A stretch of 27,655 bases of DNA from an uncultured Oscillospiraceae bacterium (GTDB taxonomy: Bacteria; Bacillota; Clostridia; Oscillospirales; Acutalibacteraceae), in assembly GCA_900543525.1 (NCBI GenBank), contig UQRS01000023.1, forward strand, positions 1 through 27,655. The letters run 5' to 3'. The notes under the pieces are model-generated. The model saw nothing but the letters and a program-made list of their open reading frames with translations, made no database searches and was not told where the DNA came from. The stretch's first letter is position 1, and each line of letters begins with the position of its first letter. Made by a program: the position numbers and the translations under genes. Below, piece after piece: positions 1 through 7,853 of this stretch.

Positions 1-201
1 GTGTCGTTGGATTATTTGGTCGGGATTGAGAAATCGGAAATGGTTTCTTTAAATTCTTTGTCTGAGCAACAGATACAAATAATTCACCTAATTATTGCTG
101 AATTCAAAGATCGCACAACGGAATCAGAAGGATTATCCGCACAACAACAAGAAATATTTAATGCTTTGTTTAAAGAATTTTCATCCAAACGCAAATCATA
201 G
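1..201 (+). CDS. C-terminal end of an XRE-type regulator (5' truncated)
   Basis: The reading frame is open from the first base, so the gene starts outside the window and only its last 66 codons are present. The first residues, V-S-L-D-Y-L-V-G, match the end of the helix-turn-helix domain in small XRE/Cro-type repressors. The complete neighbour (286-489) has V-S-I-D-Y-L-L-N at the same place. The remaining 55 or so residues form a Gln/Glu-rich helical tail with a Ser-Lys-Arg-Lys end, which could be a dimerisation tail. The region is AT-rich compared with the rest of the window. The XRE assignment rests on this short match; the DNA-binding part itself is not visible. Confidence 0.6.
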   Translation: MSLDYLVGIEKSEMVSLNSLSEQQIQIIHLIIAEFKDRTTESEGLSAQQQEIFNALFKEFSSKRKS

Positions 202-215
202 ATAGGACATTTTTG

Positions 216-238
216 TTTTATGCATTTTCTGCATAAAA
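216..238. promoter_or_regulatory. Perfect inverted repeat, candidate operator
   Basis: TTTTATGCA and TGCATAAAA form perfect 9-bp arms around a 5-base spacer, between the two XRE genes. There is no T-run after it, so it is not an obvious terminator. Its place upstream of a small repressor gene suggests an autoregulatory operator. No convincing -35/-10 pair was seen beside it; TATGAT at 264-269 is the best -10. Confidence 0.4.
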
Positions 239-285
239 GTCAACGTGTAGTCATCGAATACGCTATGATTACTTTGGTGATTGTA

Positions 286-489
286 ATGTACCGTCGAATT
301 CGCGACCTGCGTGTAGATAAAGATAAAAGCCAAACCGAGTTAGCCAAATATTTAAACGTCAGCCAGTCCACCTATTCCCGGTACGAAAGTGGAGAACTTG
401 ACATTCCGAGCGGCGTGTTGATTGCGCTGTCACACTATTATCATGTATCAATTGATTATCTCTTAAATTTAACAGATTATAAAAACTGA
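286..489 (+). CDS. Small XRE-family HTH regulator
   Basis: The 67-residue product is almost entirely one XRE/Cro C1-type helix-turn-helix domain. It has R-x-L-R near the start, Q-T-E-L-A-K-Y-L-N as helix 2, V-S-Q-S-T-Y-S-R-Y-E as the recognition helix, and a hydrophobic end V-S-I-D-Y-L-L-N. I chose ATG 286 because the domain begins there. The longer form from ATG 220 adds 22 residues unlike the family and would begin inside the inverted repeat. Neither start has a good Shine-Dalgarno, so the start is uncertain. The product is probably a DNA-binding repressor acting on nearby promoters. It lies in AT-rich DNA and is followed by a terminator. Confidence 0.8.
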   Translation: MYRRIRDLRVDKDKSQTELAKYLNVSQSTYSRYESGELDIPSGVLIALSHYYHVSIDYLLNLTDYKN

Positions 490-525
490 CCCGTCGAACG
501 TTTGCTGTTCAGCGGGTTATTTTTA
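489..525 (+). terminator. Intrinsic terminator after the XRE gene
   Basis: An 11-bp stem with two internal mismatches (ACCCG..GAAC with GTTC..CGGGT) and a 7-base loop is followed by a T-rich tail. It overlaps the stop codon. Confidence 0.7.
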
Positions 526-593
526 TAAAAATATCAGCCAAAGCATCTCATACACATTCTATTTTGATTTAGCTGTTATTTTTTAAAAATTAG

Positions 594-623
594 TTACAAA
601 TTCACGCCTATGTATGCTATAAT
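594..623 (+). promoter_or_regulatory. Probable extended -10 promoter
   Basis: TATAAT at 618-623 is preceded by TGC, giving an extended -10. TTACAA at 594-599 is a weak -35 at 18 bp. It sits where AT-rich DNA meets the GC-rich block and would transcribe the structured leader before the lipoprotein gene. Confidence 0.5.
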
Positions 624-673
624 GAACACACGTCGTGTGCGGCGGTAAAATCGCCGACGCCTGAGTGTTCATT
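621..673 (+). other. Nested hairpin at the start of the lipoprotein leader
   Basis: AATGAACAC (621-629) and GTGTTCATT (665-673) are perfect 9-bp arms. Inside them CGTC pairs with GACG and GGCG with CGCC around the loop GTAAAAT. The left arm overlaps the -10, so the DNA repeat could act as an operator as well as an RNA stem. No known riboswitch class was recognised. Confidence 0.35.
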
Positions 674-680
674 GAACGGC

Positions 681-751
681 TGAATCGCGGCCGACGCCGA
701 CCGGCGACTCTCGTCGCCGTCCATGCTGCGCATGGCGATTCATGGTATAAT
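681..751 (+). other. Second nested hairpin ending at a second extended -10
   Basis: TGAATCGC (681-688) pairs with GCGATTCA (735-742). Within it CGGCGA/TCGCCG (702-707/714-719) and CCATGC/GCATGG (721-726/730-735) form two further stems. Directly after comes TGG-TATAAT (743-751), an extended -10 without a clear -35, about 67 bases before the lipoprotein start. The second promoter and the second hairpin cannot both serve the same transcript, so two starts are possible. Confidence 0.35.
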
Positions 752-817
752 ATAAAATGATTCTGTATGCACCGCAGAGTACCCCTCTGCCGACCCGGGA
801 AAGGAGTGGAAAAAACC

Positions 818-2227
818 ATGCGAAAAAGATTTGCGCTGCTGGCGCTGATCCTCTCTCTCTGCCTGTTTTTGCCCTCCTGCTCGACCGTCGGCCGGGACAT
901 CGACTCCCTGCTGGAGGCACCCAAGCTGACCGGCGACATGTACGCCATTCAAAAGGCGGTCGAGGACTCCGCAAAGGGGGAGATCAACCTGCGCTACCCC
1001 AAGAAGGGGGAGTATCTCTCCTCCTTCGTCCTCTATGACCTGGACAACGACGGCGCGGAGGAGGCGGTCGCCTTTTACAGCATGGCGGGCGACACCACCT
1101 CGGGCGAAATTTACATCTCCTTTGTCGATAAAAACGGGGAGGGGGCCTGGTCGGTGGTCGGCAGCGTTCCGATCACGGCCATCGGGGTCGAGCAGGTCAG
1201 CTTTGCCGATCTGGACGGCGACGGCACGATGGAAATCGTGGTCGGCTGGAACGTTTTCTCCACTTTGGAGAAGCAGGTGGCCGTCTATACCGCGAGCGCA
1301 GAGAAGTTCACCCAGCGCCTTTTGGAAAGCTATACCGAATATGTGGTCTGCGATATTATGGAGGTCGGGTACTCCCAGCTGCTGACCGTCAACCTGAACC
1401 TGACTGAAAAGACGTCGACCGCCCGGCTGTATCATCTGGACGGCACCGGCATAGCCGAGGAGGGCAGCGCCGCCCTCGACGGCAGCGTGACCGGGTATCT
1501 GACCCCGGTCGTGGCAAGGCTTGCAAGCGGAAAGCCGGCCGTCTATATCGACGCGACCAAGGGAACCTCCTCCATGATTACCGAAATTCTGTATTTTCAG
1601 CCGGTGGATACCAGAACGGAGAAAGCGTCGGGAGAGAATTTGCAGGTCACCCGCTCGAGCGCGCTTGTTTCCCCCTTCCACGACGGCACAACAAATGAGA
1701 ATGAAATCACCAGCCGGCCGACCGCGGCAAAAATGCGGGACATCGACGGCGACGGCGTGATGGAAATGCCGCTGATGACCGCCCTGCCGGGATTTTCCTC
1801 CCGGACGGATGACGAGAAGCTGTATTACACCGTCTGGCGGCATTATGATGAGAAAAAGTTTGAAACCGTGCTGACGGCCGTGATGAACTACGCCGCCGGC
1901 TATTACATCCGGTATCCCGACCAGTGGCTGGAGGGCTCCTCCTCCAAAATCACGGTCAGCCGCAACAGCGATTCCTCCGTTTTTCAGTTCTCAGTCTGGA
2001 ATTCCGAAAGCTTGATGAAGGAGGCGGACCTTTTCCGTATTCAGCGGTTTACCCACGCCGACTGGGAGGGGCGCGACACCGGCAAATACGCCTCCTATTT
2101 TGTCGTCCGCTCGGACAAGGATTTTGTCTATGCGGCTTATATCATGGATCGGGATCACGCCCTCTCGCTGGATGAGGCCGGGATTGAATCGGCCTTTGTC
2201 CTTCTGGACGCGCGAACCCCCGACTAA
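818..2227 (+). CDS. Lipoprotein with DxDxDG (FG-GAP/VCBS-like) repeats
   Basis: The 469-residue product begins with a basic N-terminus, a hydrophobic stretch and the lipobox L-P-S-C (Cys21), so it should be anchored to the outside of the membrane. Three acidic loops of the calcium-binding type follow: D-L-D-N-D-G (74-79), D-L-D-G-D-G (131-136) and D-I-D-G-D-G (307-312). Each precedes a short hydrophobic strand, as in FG-GAP/VCBS propeller-like proteins. The C-terminal 130 or so residues look globular. I chose ATG 818 because AAAGGAGTGG lies 12 bases upstream and the signal peptide starts there; the frame is open further upstream. The next genes encode a two-component system, so it may act in the same envelope response, but this is inference. 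The ligand is unknown. Confidence 0.8.
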   Translation: MRKRFALLALILSLCLFLPSCSTVGRDIDSLLEAPKLTGDMYAIQKAVEDSAKGEINLRYPKKGEYLSSFVLYDLDNDGAEEAVAFYSMAGDTTSGEIYISFVDKNGEGAWSVVGSVPITAIGVEQVSFADLDGDGTMEIVVGWNVFSTLEKQVAVYTASAEKFTQRLLESYTEYVVCDIMEVGYSQLLTVNLNLTEKTSTARLYHLDGTGIAEEGSAALDGSVTGYLTPVVARLASGKPAVYIDATKGTSSMITEILYFQPVDTRTEKASGENLQVTRSSALVSPFHDGTTNENEITSRPTAAKMRDIDGDGVMEMPLMTALPGFSSRTDDEKLYYTVWRHYDEKKFETVLTAVMNYAAGYYIRYPDQWLEGSSSKITVSRNSDSSVFQFSVWNSESLMKEADLFRIQRFTHADWEGRDTGKYASYFVVRSDKDFVYAAYIMDRDHALSLDEAGIESAFVLLDARTPD

Positions 2228-2283
2228 ATGCTGTCCGTTTTTTGCCGATCTGCTTTTTGCTTTGAAAGGATGATTGTATCCAT

Positions 2284-2988
2284 ATGAAAAAGGTTCTGGT
2301 TGTGGAGGATGAAACTGCCATCCGCGAGTTTGAGGTTATCAACCTCAACCGCGCCGGCTATACCACCGTCGAAGCCCCCAACGGGGAGGAGGCGCTGCGC
2401 CTCTATGCCGAAGAGGGGGATTTTGACATTGTGCTGCTGGACATCTCGATGCCGGGGATCGACGGCCTGACCGTCTGCAAGGAGCTGCGCAAAAGCTCTC
2501 CCACGCTGGGCATCATCATGCTGACCGCCAAAACGCAGGAGATGGATAAAATCAGCGGCCTGATGCTGGGGGCGGACGACTATGTCACCAAGCCCTTCAG
2601 CCCGTCCGAGCTGACCGCCCGGGTCGACTCCCTCTACCGCCGGGTGGAAATGCAGAAGAAGGCCGTCTCCGGCGCGCCGGCCGGGGATGAGATCACGCTG
2701 GGCGAGTTTACTCTGAATCTCCGCCGCCGGTCGCTGCTGAAAAACGGCCGGAACATCGAGCTGACGCAGGTGGAGTTTCAGATCATCGAATATTTCTTCA
2801 CCCATCCCGATACCGCCCTCGACCGCACCGATATTCTCAACCGGGTGTGGGGCGACGCCTATTTCGGGGAGGAAAAAATTGTCGACGTCAACATACGGCG
2901 CCTCAGGATGAAGATCGAGGACGAACCGTCCTCCCCCAAGCATCTGGTTACCGTTTGGGGCATGGGGTATAAATGGGCCACCGACTGA
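2284..2988 (+). CDS. OmpR/PhoB-family response regulator
   Basis: This is a 234-residue, two-domain transcription factor. The receiver domain (about 1-115) has the acidic pair E8-D9, phosphorylation site Asp53 in L-L-D-I-S-M-P, switch Thr81 and Lys103 in K-P-F. The C-terminal winged helix (about 135-232) has the OmpR-type E-L-T-Q-V-E-F-Q-I-I-E-Y start, the recognition helix around V-D-V-N-I-R-R-L-R-M-K-I and the wing V-W-G-M-G-Y-K-W. It should be phosphorylated by the kinase that starts 47 bases downstream. Its ribosome site AAAGGA lies 13 bases before the ATG. Target genes cannot be read from the sequence. The whole is close to PhoP/VanR-type regulators of Firmicutes. Confidence 0.95.
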   Translation: MKKVLVVEDETAIREFEVINLNRAGYTTVEAPNGEEALRLYAEEGDFDIVLLDISMPGIDGLTVCKELRKSSPTLGIIMLTAKTQEMDKISGLMLGADDYVTKPFSPSELTARVDSLYRRVEMQKKAVSGAPAGDEITLGEFTLNLRRRSLLKNGRNIELTQVEFQIIEYFFTHPDTALDRTDILNRVWGDAYFGEEKIVDVNIRRLRMKIEDEPSSPKHLVTVWGMGYKWATD

Positions 2989-3035
2989 CCGTCGGGGCCG
3001 CAGGTATTTTTCAGAGAAAGGGAGGGAAAGGCGGC

Positions 3036-4568
3036 TTGAAAATTCAAATGCCGGGCAAGCTTCTGGTCGCAAAGGGAATCACCCGTCGCTGGCTGCTCAA
3101 TGTGTTCACCGTCTTTGCCGGGGTAATCGTCATTGCAGAGGTTACCTTCTCCCTTTTTTACAGCAATTATTACTACGGAAGCCTGGCTTCGGCCGCTTCC
3201 TCCTACGCACAGGCCTTCAACGTCCTCGCCCTCGTCCCGGAGGAGGAGTTTGAAGCCCGCGCCCGCGAATATGCCGAACAGTTTGAATTCAAGCACAAGG
3301 TGGAAATTCAGATCATCGACAGCACCGGGGAGGTTTTTGTCTCGACCAGCGGGTTTCAGCCGACCCAGGCCAACATGCCGGATTACAACGCGGCGCTGAA
3401 ATCCTCCACCGGGTCGGCTACCTGGAGGGGCAAATCCAGCTCGGGGCAGGGCATCTACGCCGGCACCTATATCCTCGGGGAAAGCAACGGCGTTTCCAAC
3501 GGGGCGGTGCGCTGGGTCGTCTCGACCGAGAATGTCACCCGGCACATCCTGATGGTCGTCGGCGTGTATCTGGCCGGCGGCATATTCGTCCTCGGCTTTG
3601 CGGTGATCTCCGGCCTTTATTTTGTCAAGTCGATCGTCCGCCCGGTGCAGGAGGTTACCTCGGCCGCCCGCAAGATTGCGATGGGCGACTTCGGCGCGCG
3701 AATCGACTCGGACGACGATGGAGAAATCGGCGCCCTTTGCGACTCGATCAACTATATCGCCAGCGAGCTCGGCCAGACCGAGAAGATGAAAAACGATTTT
3801 ATCTCCTCAGTATCGCATGAGCTGCGCACCCCGCTTACCGCCATCCGCGGCTGGGGAGAGACCATCAAAATGTCGATCGGCAGCGATCCCGAGCTTGTCT
3901 CCAAGGGGATCGACGTGATTTTGAACGAAGCCGGGCGGCTCTCCGGCCTTGTGGAAGAGCTGCTGGACTTCTCCCGCATGCAGTCGGGCAGCCTGTCGAT
4001 GAATATGACCCGCTTCCGCCTGATCGACACGCTGGATGAAGCGGTTTACATGTATAACGAGCTGGCGCGCCGCCAGAATATCGAGCTGGTCTTTGTCAAG
4101 CCAAAGTTTTCTCCCCTTGTGATGGGGGACGCCGACCGGCTCAAGCAGGTCTTTATCAACATTATCGACAACGCGATCAAGTATAACAAGCCGGGCGGCC
4201 AGGTGCTGATCGAATCCTCTCTGGAGGAGGGGTGCGTCCGCATTACGGTCACCGACACCGGCTCGGGCATTCCGTCAAAGGACATCGACCGCGTCAAGGA
4301 AAAATTTTATAAAGCGGACAAAACCGTCCGCGGCTCGGGTATCGGACTCGCCGTCGCGGATGAGATTGTCAAGCAGCATCAGGGGCTTCTCTTCCTCGAA
4401 AGCAAGGAGGGGGTTGGCACCACCGTCACCATCGTGATCCCCACGATTGAGGAGGCGACGCCGGAGGAGGGCGCAGCCGAGCTGATTCCGCCTTCGACCG
4501 TGACCATCCCGGGCGAAGCCTCTGCAAATGAAGAAAAAACCGACAACGAACCGAAGGAATCGGTTTAA
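3036..4568 (+). CDS. Membrane sensor histidine kinase (HAMP, HisKA, HATPase)
   Basis: This 510-residue kinase is the partner of the preceding regulator. TM1 spans about 20-41, an extracytoplasmic domain of some 125 residues follows, and TM2 spans 171-197. Then come a HAMP linker (198-250), the HisKA helix S-V-S-H-E-L-R-T-P with His261, and an ATPase domain with N-box N-x3-N (375-379), D-T-G-S-G-I-P (407-413) and G-S-G-I-G-L (433-438). The N-terminal sensor shows no domain I recognise. I chose TTG 3036: GGGAGGG lies 10 bases upstream and the frame-internal ATG 2973 is buried in the regulator gene. ATG 3048 is an alternative. The Glu/Pro-rich tail after residue 470 is probably unstructured. Confidence 0.92.
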   Translation: MKIQMPGKLLVAKGITRRWLLNVFTVFAGVIVIAEVTFSLFYSNYYYGSLASAASSYAQAFNVLALVPEEEFEARAREYAEQFEFKHKVEIQIIDSTGEVFVSTSGFQPTQANMPDYNAALKSSTGSATWRGKSSSGQGIYAGTYILGESNGVSNGAVRWVVSTENVTRHILMVVGVYLAGGIFVLGFAVISGLYFVKSIVRPVQEVTSAARKIAMGDFGARIDSDDDGEIGALCDSINYIASELGQTEKMKNDFISSVSHELRTPLTAIRGWGETIKMSIGSDPELVSKGIDVILNEAGRLSGLVEELLDFSRMQSGSLSMNMTRFRLIDTLDEAVYMYNELARRQNIELVFVKPKFSPLVMGDADRLKQVFINIIDNAIKYNKPGGQVLIESSLEEGCVRITVTDTGSGIPSKDIDRVKEKFYKADKTVRGSGIGLAVADEIVKQHQGLLFLESKEGVGTTVTIVIPTIEEATPEEGAAELIPPSTVTIPGEASANEEKTDNEPKESV

Positions 4569-4624
4569 ACCGCCTTTTTTCAGAGGGCAATTCTTTCGGA
4601 TGAAAGAAAGGAATGGACAGTTGC

Positions 4625-5674
4625 ATGAGCTGTAAAAAAGCGACCACGATCGGAGGTCAGGCTCTGATCGAGGGCATTATGATGAAAGGGCCGCACCGCA
4701 CGGTTGTCGCCGTGCGCGAGCCGAGCGGCAACATCCTGATCGAGGATATGAAGGAAAGCAGCGCCGCGAAAAAGTGCAAGCCGCTCGGCTGGCCGATTAT
4801 CCGCGGTGCGGTCAACCTGGTGCAGTCGATGATCACCGGGTACAAGGCGCTGATGCTCTCGGCCGAAAAATCCGGCATGACCGAGCTGGAGGAGGAAGAG
4901 GACGAGAAAAAGGCCGCCGCAAAGCGGGAGAAGAAGGCCGACCGTCTCACCGCCAAAACCGGCCGCGACAAGGCGGAGGTTCTGGCCGAGCTTGAAAGAA
5001 AGGACAAGGAAAAAAGCGAGAGCGGTGCGCTGATGGGCGCGATTATGGCGATCGCATCGGTGCTTGGCGTGGCGCTGGCGCTCTTCCTCTTCATGTGGCT
5101 GCCGGCGACCCTCTTCGACGGGCTGCGGTCGATTGTGCCGGGGGATATCTCCAACTGGCGCGCTCTGTTTGAAGGGGTCCTCAAAATGGCGATTTTCGTC
5201 GGGTATGTGGCCGCCGTCTCTTTGATGAAGGAGATCAAGCGGGTCTTTATGTACCACGGCGCCGAACACAAAACCATCTTCTGTTATGAGGCGGGCGAGC
5301 CGCTGACGGTCGAGAATGTCCGCAAGCAGCGCCGTTTTCACCCGCGCTGCGGCACCTCCTTCATGATTTTGATGCTGATCGTCAGCATCATCCTGTACGC
5401 GATTTTGTCCATCTGCCTGCCCATTCTGACCAAGTACCGGATGGTTTGGGTCCTTTTCAAAATCCTCATGCTGCCGGTGATCTGCGGCCTCGGATACGAG
5501 CTGATCCGGTTCTGCGGCCGGCATGACAACCTCGCCACCCACATTATCTCGGCGCCGGGCATGTGGCTTCAGCGCCTGACCACCAAGGAGCCGGACGACT
5601 CCATGATCGAGGTTGCCATCGCCTCAATCGAAGCGGTCATTCCCGAAAATCCGGAGGAGGATGTTTGGAGATGA
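4625..5674 (+). CDS. YqhQ-like DUF1385 membrane protein
   Basis: The 349-residue protein opens with the DUF1385 signature G-G-Q-A-L-I-E-G-I-M-M-K-G-P. A Lys/Glu-rich stretch (about 85-130) that could be a coiled coil follows, then four to five hydrophobic segments. The conserved H-G-A-E-H-K-T-I-F-C-Y-E and R-F-H-P-R-C-G-T-S-F motifs lie between them. Its molecular role is not established. In Firmicutes this family is often found beside prmC, as here, where its stop overlaps the prmC start. ATG 4625 is preferred because AAAGGA ends 12 bases upstream; the in-frame ATG 4613 sits directly on that ribosome site. Confidence 0.9.
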   Translation: MSCKKATTIGGQALIEGIMMKGPHRTVVAVREPSGNILIEDMKESSAAKKCKPLGWPIIRGAVNLVQSMITGYKALMLSAEKSGMTELEEEEDEKKAAAKREKKADRLTAKTGRDKAEVLAELERKDKEKSESGALMGAIMAIASVLGVALALFLFMWLPATLFDGLRSIVPGDISNWRALFEGVLKMAIFVGYVAAVSLMKEIKRVFMYHGAEHKTIFCYEAGEPLTVENVRKQRRFHPRCGTSFMILMLIVSIILYAILSICLPILTKYRMVWVLFKILMLPVICGLGYELIRFCGRHDNLATHIISAPGMWLQRLTTKEPDDSMIEVAIASIEAVIPENPEEDVWR

Positions 5675-6513
5675 CCGCCGCTAAGGCAGTCCGCCTCACC
5701 CGCGCCGCGCTGGAAGCGGCCGTGGTGGAAAACGCCGGCTTTGACGCGCGCCAGCTGGTCGCCGCCGCGCTGGAAATTCCGGCCGGCCGGCTTCCTCTCG
5801 TTTTGGGGGAAGAAATCTCCCCCGCCGCGCAGCGCTCGCTCGACCGCATGACGGCCGACCGGGCGGGAGGCCGTCCGCTGCAATATATCCTCGGCAGCTG
5901 GGAATTCTACGGCCTGCCCTTCGCGGTCGGCGAAGGGGTACTCATCCCCCGGCCGGAGACCGAGCTGCTGGTCGACGTGGGGCTGGAATTTCTGAAAAGC
6001 CGCCCGGAGGGGGAGGTTATCGACCTCTGCTCGGGCAGCGGCTGCATCGCGGTCGCCGTGGCCAGGCATGCGCCGGCCGCACGGGTGACTGCGATCGAGC
6101 TTCAGCCCGAGGCATATCGCTTTACTGTCCGAAATATCGGACTGAATCACTGTTATACTGTACAGGCCGAGCAGGGCGACCTCTTCGACGGGCCGGGCGG
6201 CAAAACGGCCGACCTGATCCTTTCCAACCCGCCCTATATCCGCGCCGGCGACCTTGCCGCCCTCCAGCGGGAGGTGGAAAGAGAGCCGCAAACCGCCCTC
6301 GACGGAGGGGCAGACGGCCTGCGCTTTTATCGTGCGATCGCCGCACTCTGGAGCGGCGCGCTGCGGCCGGGCGGCTGCCTCGCGGTGGAGGTCGGGTTCG
6401 ATCAGGCCGCGGCGGTGGCTGAGCTGTTTTCGGCCGCCGGCCTTGAAAAAATCGAAACCCGCCGCGACCTCTCCGGGATAGAGCGGGTCGTCCTCGCCCG
6501 GAAAAACGGATAA
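5671..6513 (+). CDS. prmC: Release factor glutamine methyltransferase PrmC
   Basis: The 280-residue enzyme transfers a methyl group from SAM to the Gln of the GGQ motif in peptide release factors, which supports termination. It has the N-terminal helical domain (1-80), I-P-R-P-E-T-E (92-98), SAM-binding V-I-D-L-C-S-G-S-G (116-124) and the catalytic N-P-P-Y at 186-189. The start ATGA overlaps the stop of the upstream DUF1385 gene, and GGAGGAGG lies about 10 bases before it. The usual neighbour prfA is not in the window. An A-rich, structured spacer separates prmC from recA. Confidence 0.95.
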   Translation: MTAAKAVRLTRAALEAAVVENAGFDARQLVAAALEIPAGRLPLVLGEEISPAAQRSLDRMTADRAGGRPLQYILGSWEFYGLPFAVGEGVLIPRPETELLVDVGLEFLKSRPEGEVIDLCSGSGCIAVAVARHAPAARVTAIELQPEAYRFTVRNIGLNHCYTVQAEQGDLFDGPGGKTADLILSNPPYIRAGDLAALQREVEREPQTALDGGADGLRFYRAIAALWSGALRPGGCLAVEVGFDQAAAVAELFSAAGLEKIETRRDLSGIERVVLARKNG

Positions 6514-6605
6514 AAGGAGGAGGAAGCACGCCTCCCCCAGGCTCTTTTTTAAAAAAGCAAAACACCCGTGCAAAAAAAGAGGGCGTGCTTGCCTCAGCCC
6601 CGCCC
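6514..6605 (+). other. Structured spacer between prmC and recA
   Basis: This stretch holds no gene. AAGCACGCCTC (6524-6534) pairs with GAGGGCGTGCTT (6579-6590) with one bulge. Inside lies the palindrome TTTTTTAAAAAA, and GGAGG/CCTCC form a smaller alternative stem followed after 8 bases by six T. It may act as a weak terminator or a processing site. It does not match any RNA family I know. Confidence 0.35.
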
Positions 6606-6635
6606 TTAACGGAACAGATTTTCAGGAAATATAGC
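6606..6635 (+). promoter_or_regulatory. Possible recA promoter with LexA-like site
   Basis: TTAACG (6606-6611) and TATAGC (6630-6635) lie 18 bp apart and each matches consensus at four of six positions. Between them GAAC-AGAT-TTTC (6612-6623) is one mismatch from the Gram-positive LexA box core GAAC-N4-GTTC. The placement is right for repression, but both sequence matches are weak. Confidence 0.3.
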
Positions 6636-6665
6636 CGGTTTTCCGGCGGAACGGAGAATGCAAAA

Positions 6666-7853
6666 ATGGCAGTCAACAAAAACAAAACCAAATCGTTGGA
6701 CAAAACGATGAACGGCGATAAGGCAAAGGCGCTGGACACCGCCCTTACAGAGATTGAAAAGCGCTTCGGCAAGGGCTCGGTCATGCTGCTGGGACAGAAC
6801 CAGACCATGAATGTCGAACATATCTCCACCGGATCGCTTACGCTCGACTATGCCCTCGGCATCGGCGGCGTACCCCGAGGCCGTATTGTGGAGATCTACG
6901 GCCCCGAGTCCTCCGGTAAGACGACCATTGCCCTGCAGGTTGTCGCCCAGGCGCAGAAAAAGGGCGGCACCGCCGCCTTTATCGACGTCGAGCATGCCCT
7001 CGACCCGGTCTATGCCTCCAACCTCGGGGTGGATATCGACTCCCTGCTGGTGTCCCAGCCTGACACCGGCGAGCAGGCGCTGGAGATTACCGAGGCGCTC
7101 ATCCGCTCGGGCGCGATCGACGCCATTGTCATCGACTCGGTCGCGGCGCTGGTCCCCAAGGCAGAGATTGAAGGCGAGATGGGCGACTCCCACGTCGGCG
7201 TCCACGCCCGCCTGATGTCCCAGGCGCTGCGCAAGCTGGCGGGTGCGATCTCGGCCTCCAACTGCGTTGCCATTTTTATCAACCAGCTGCGGGAGAAGAT
7301 CGGCGTTATGTACGGCAATCCCGAGACGACGACCGGCGGCCGAGCGCTGAAATTCTACGCCAGTGTACGTATGGATATCCGCAAAACCGATACCCTCAAG
7401 GGTACCGGCGGCCAGCTGGTCGGCAACCACGTCCGCGTCAAGGTTGTAAAGAACAAGGTTGCGCCCCCCTTCCGGGAGGCGGAATTTGACATTATGTACG
7501 GCAAGGGCATCTCCCACGAAGGGGAGCTGGTCGACATCAGTGAGACCATCGGCATCATCAAGCGCAGCGGCGCCTGGTATTCTTACGGAGACATGCGGCT
7601 GGCACAGGGCCGGGATAAGACCAAGCAGCTTCTGGCCGACTCTCCCGACCTCGCCGCCGAGATTGAGGAAAAGGTACGCGCCGCCATGGCCGAGCAGCAG
7701 TTCGCTCCACAAAGGAAGGGCAAGGACTCTGCGGCCGGTGAGGCGCAGCAGGCCGAAGCCTCTGCAGCGGACACCCCGGCAGAAAATGCCGCTTCCGCGC
7801 CGGAGGAAAAGCCGCGTCCCAAGGTAAACATTGACGTGGCGGTTGATGACTGA
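6666..7853 (+). CDS. recA: Recombinase RecA
   Basis: The 395-residue product is full-length RecA, the ATP-dependent strand-exchange protein that also triggers LexA self-cleavage. Visible features are the N-terminal helix with R-F-G-K-G-S-V-M, Walker [10 protein letters not shown], the [10 protein letters not shown] segment, Walker B V-I-D-S-V-A-A-L, loop L1 and the [11 protein letters not shown] loop L2 region. The C-terminal tail after about residue 340 is long, Ala/Glu-rich and ends V-D-D, as is common in RecA. ATG 6666 is chosen because CGGAG lies 9 bases upstream and conserved sequence starts soon after. The recX start overlaps the stop by one base, so both are co-transcribed. Confidence 0.98.
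   Translation: MAVNKNKTKSLDKTMNGDKAKALDTALTEIEKRFGKGSVMLLGQNQTMNVEHISTGSLTLDYALGIGGVPRGRIVEIYGPESSGKTTIALQVVAQAQKKGGTAAFIDVEHALDPVYASNLGVDIDSLLVSQPDTGEQALEITEALIRSGAIDAIVIDSVAALVPKAEIEGEMGDSHVGVHARLMSQALRKLAGAISASNCVAIFINQLREKIGVMYGNPETTTGGRALKFYASVRMDIRKTDTLKGTGGQLVGNHVRVKVVKNKVAPPFREAEFDIMYGKGISHEGELVDISETIGIIKRSGAWYSYGDMRLAQGRDKTKQLLADSPDLAAEIEEKVRAAMAEQQFAPQRKGKDSAAGEAQQAEASAADTPAENAASAPEEKPRPKVNIDVAVDD

Noticed and set aside
583..1843. Long minus-strand frames opposite the lipoprotein gene
   Set aside because: They are shadows caused by high third-position GC. They have no ribosome site, their composition is Arg/Pro/Gly-rich, and the plus-strand frame has a signal peptide and clear motifs.
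4561..4585. Terminator after the histidine kinase gene
   Set aside because: CGGTTTAAACCG followed by CCTTTTTT is a short AT-centred palindrome with a poor loop, too weak to call.
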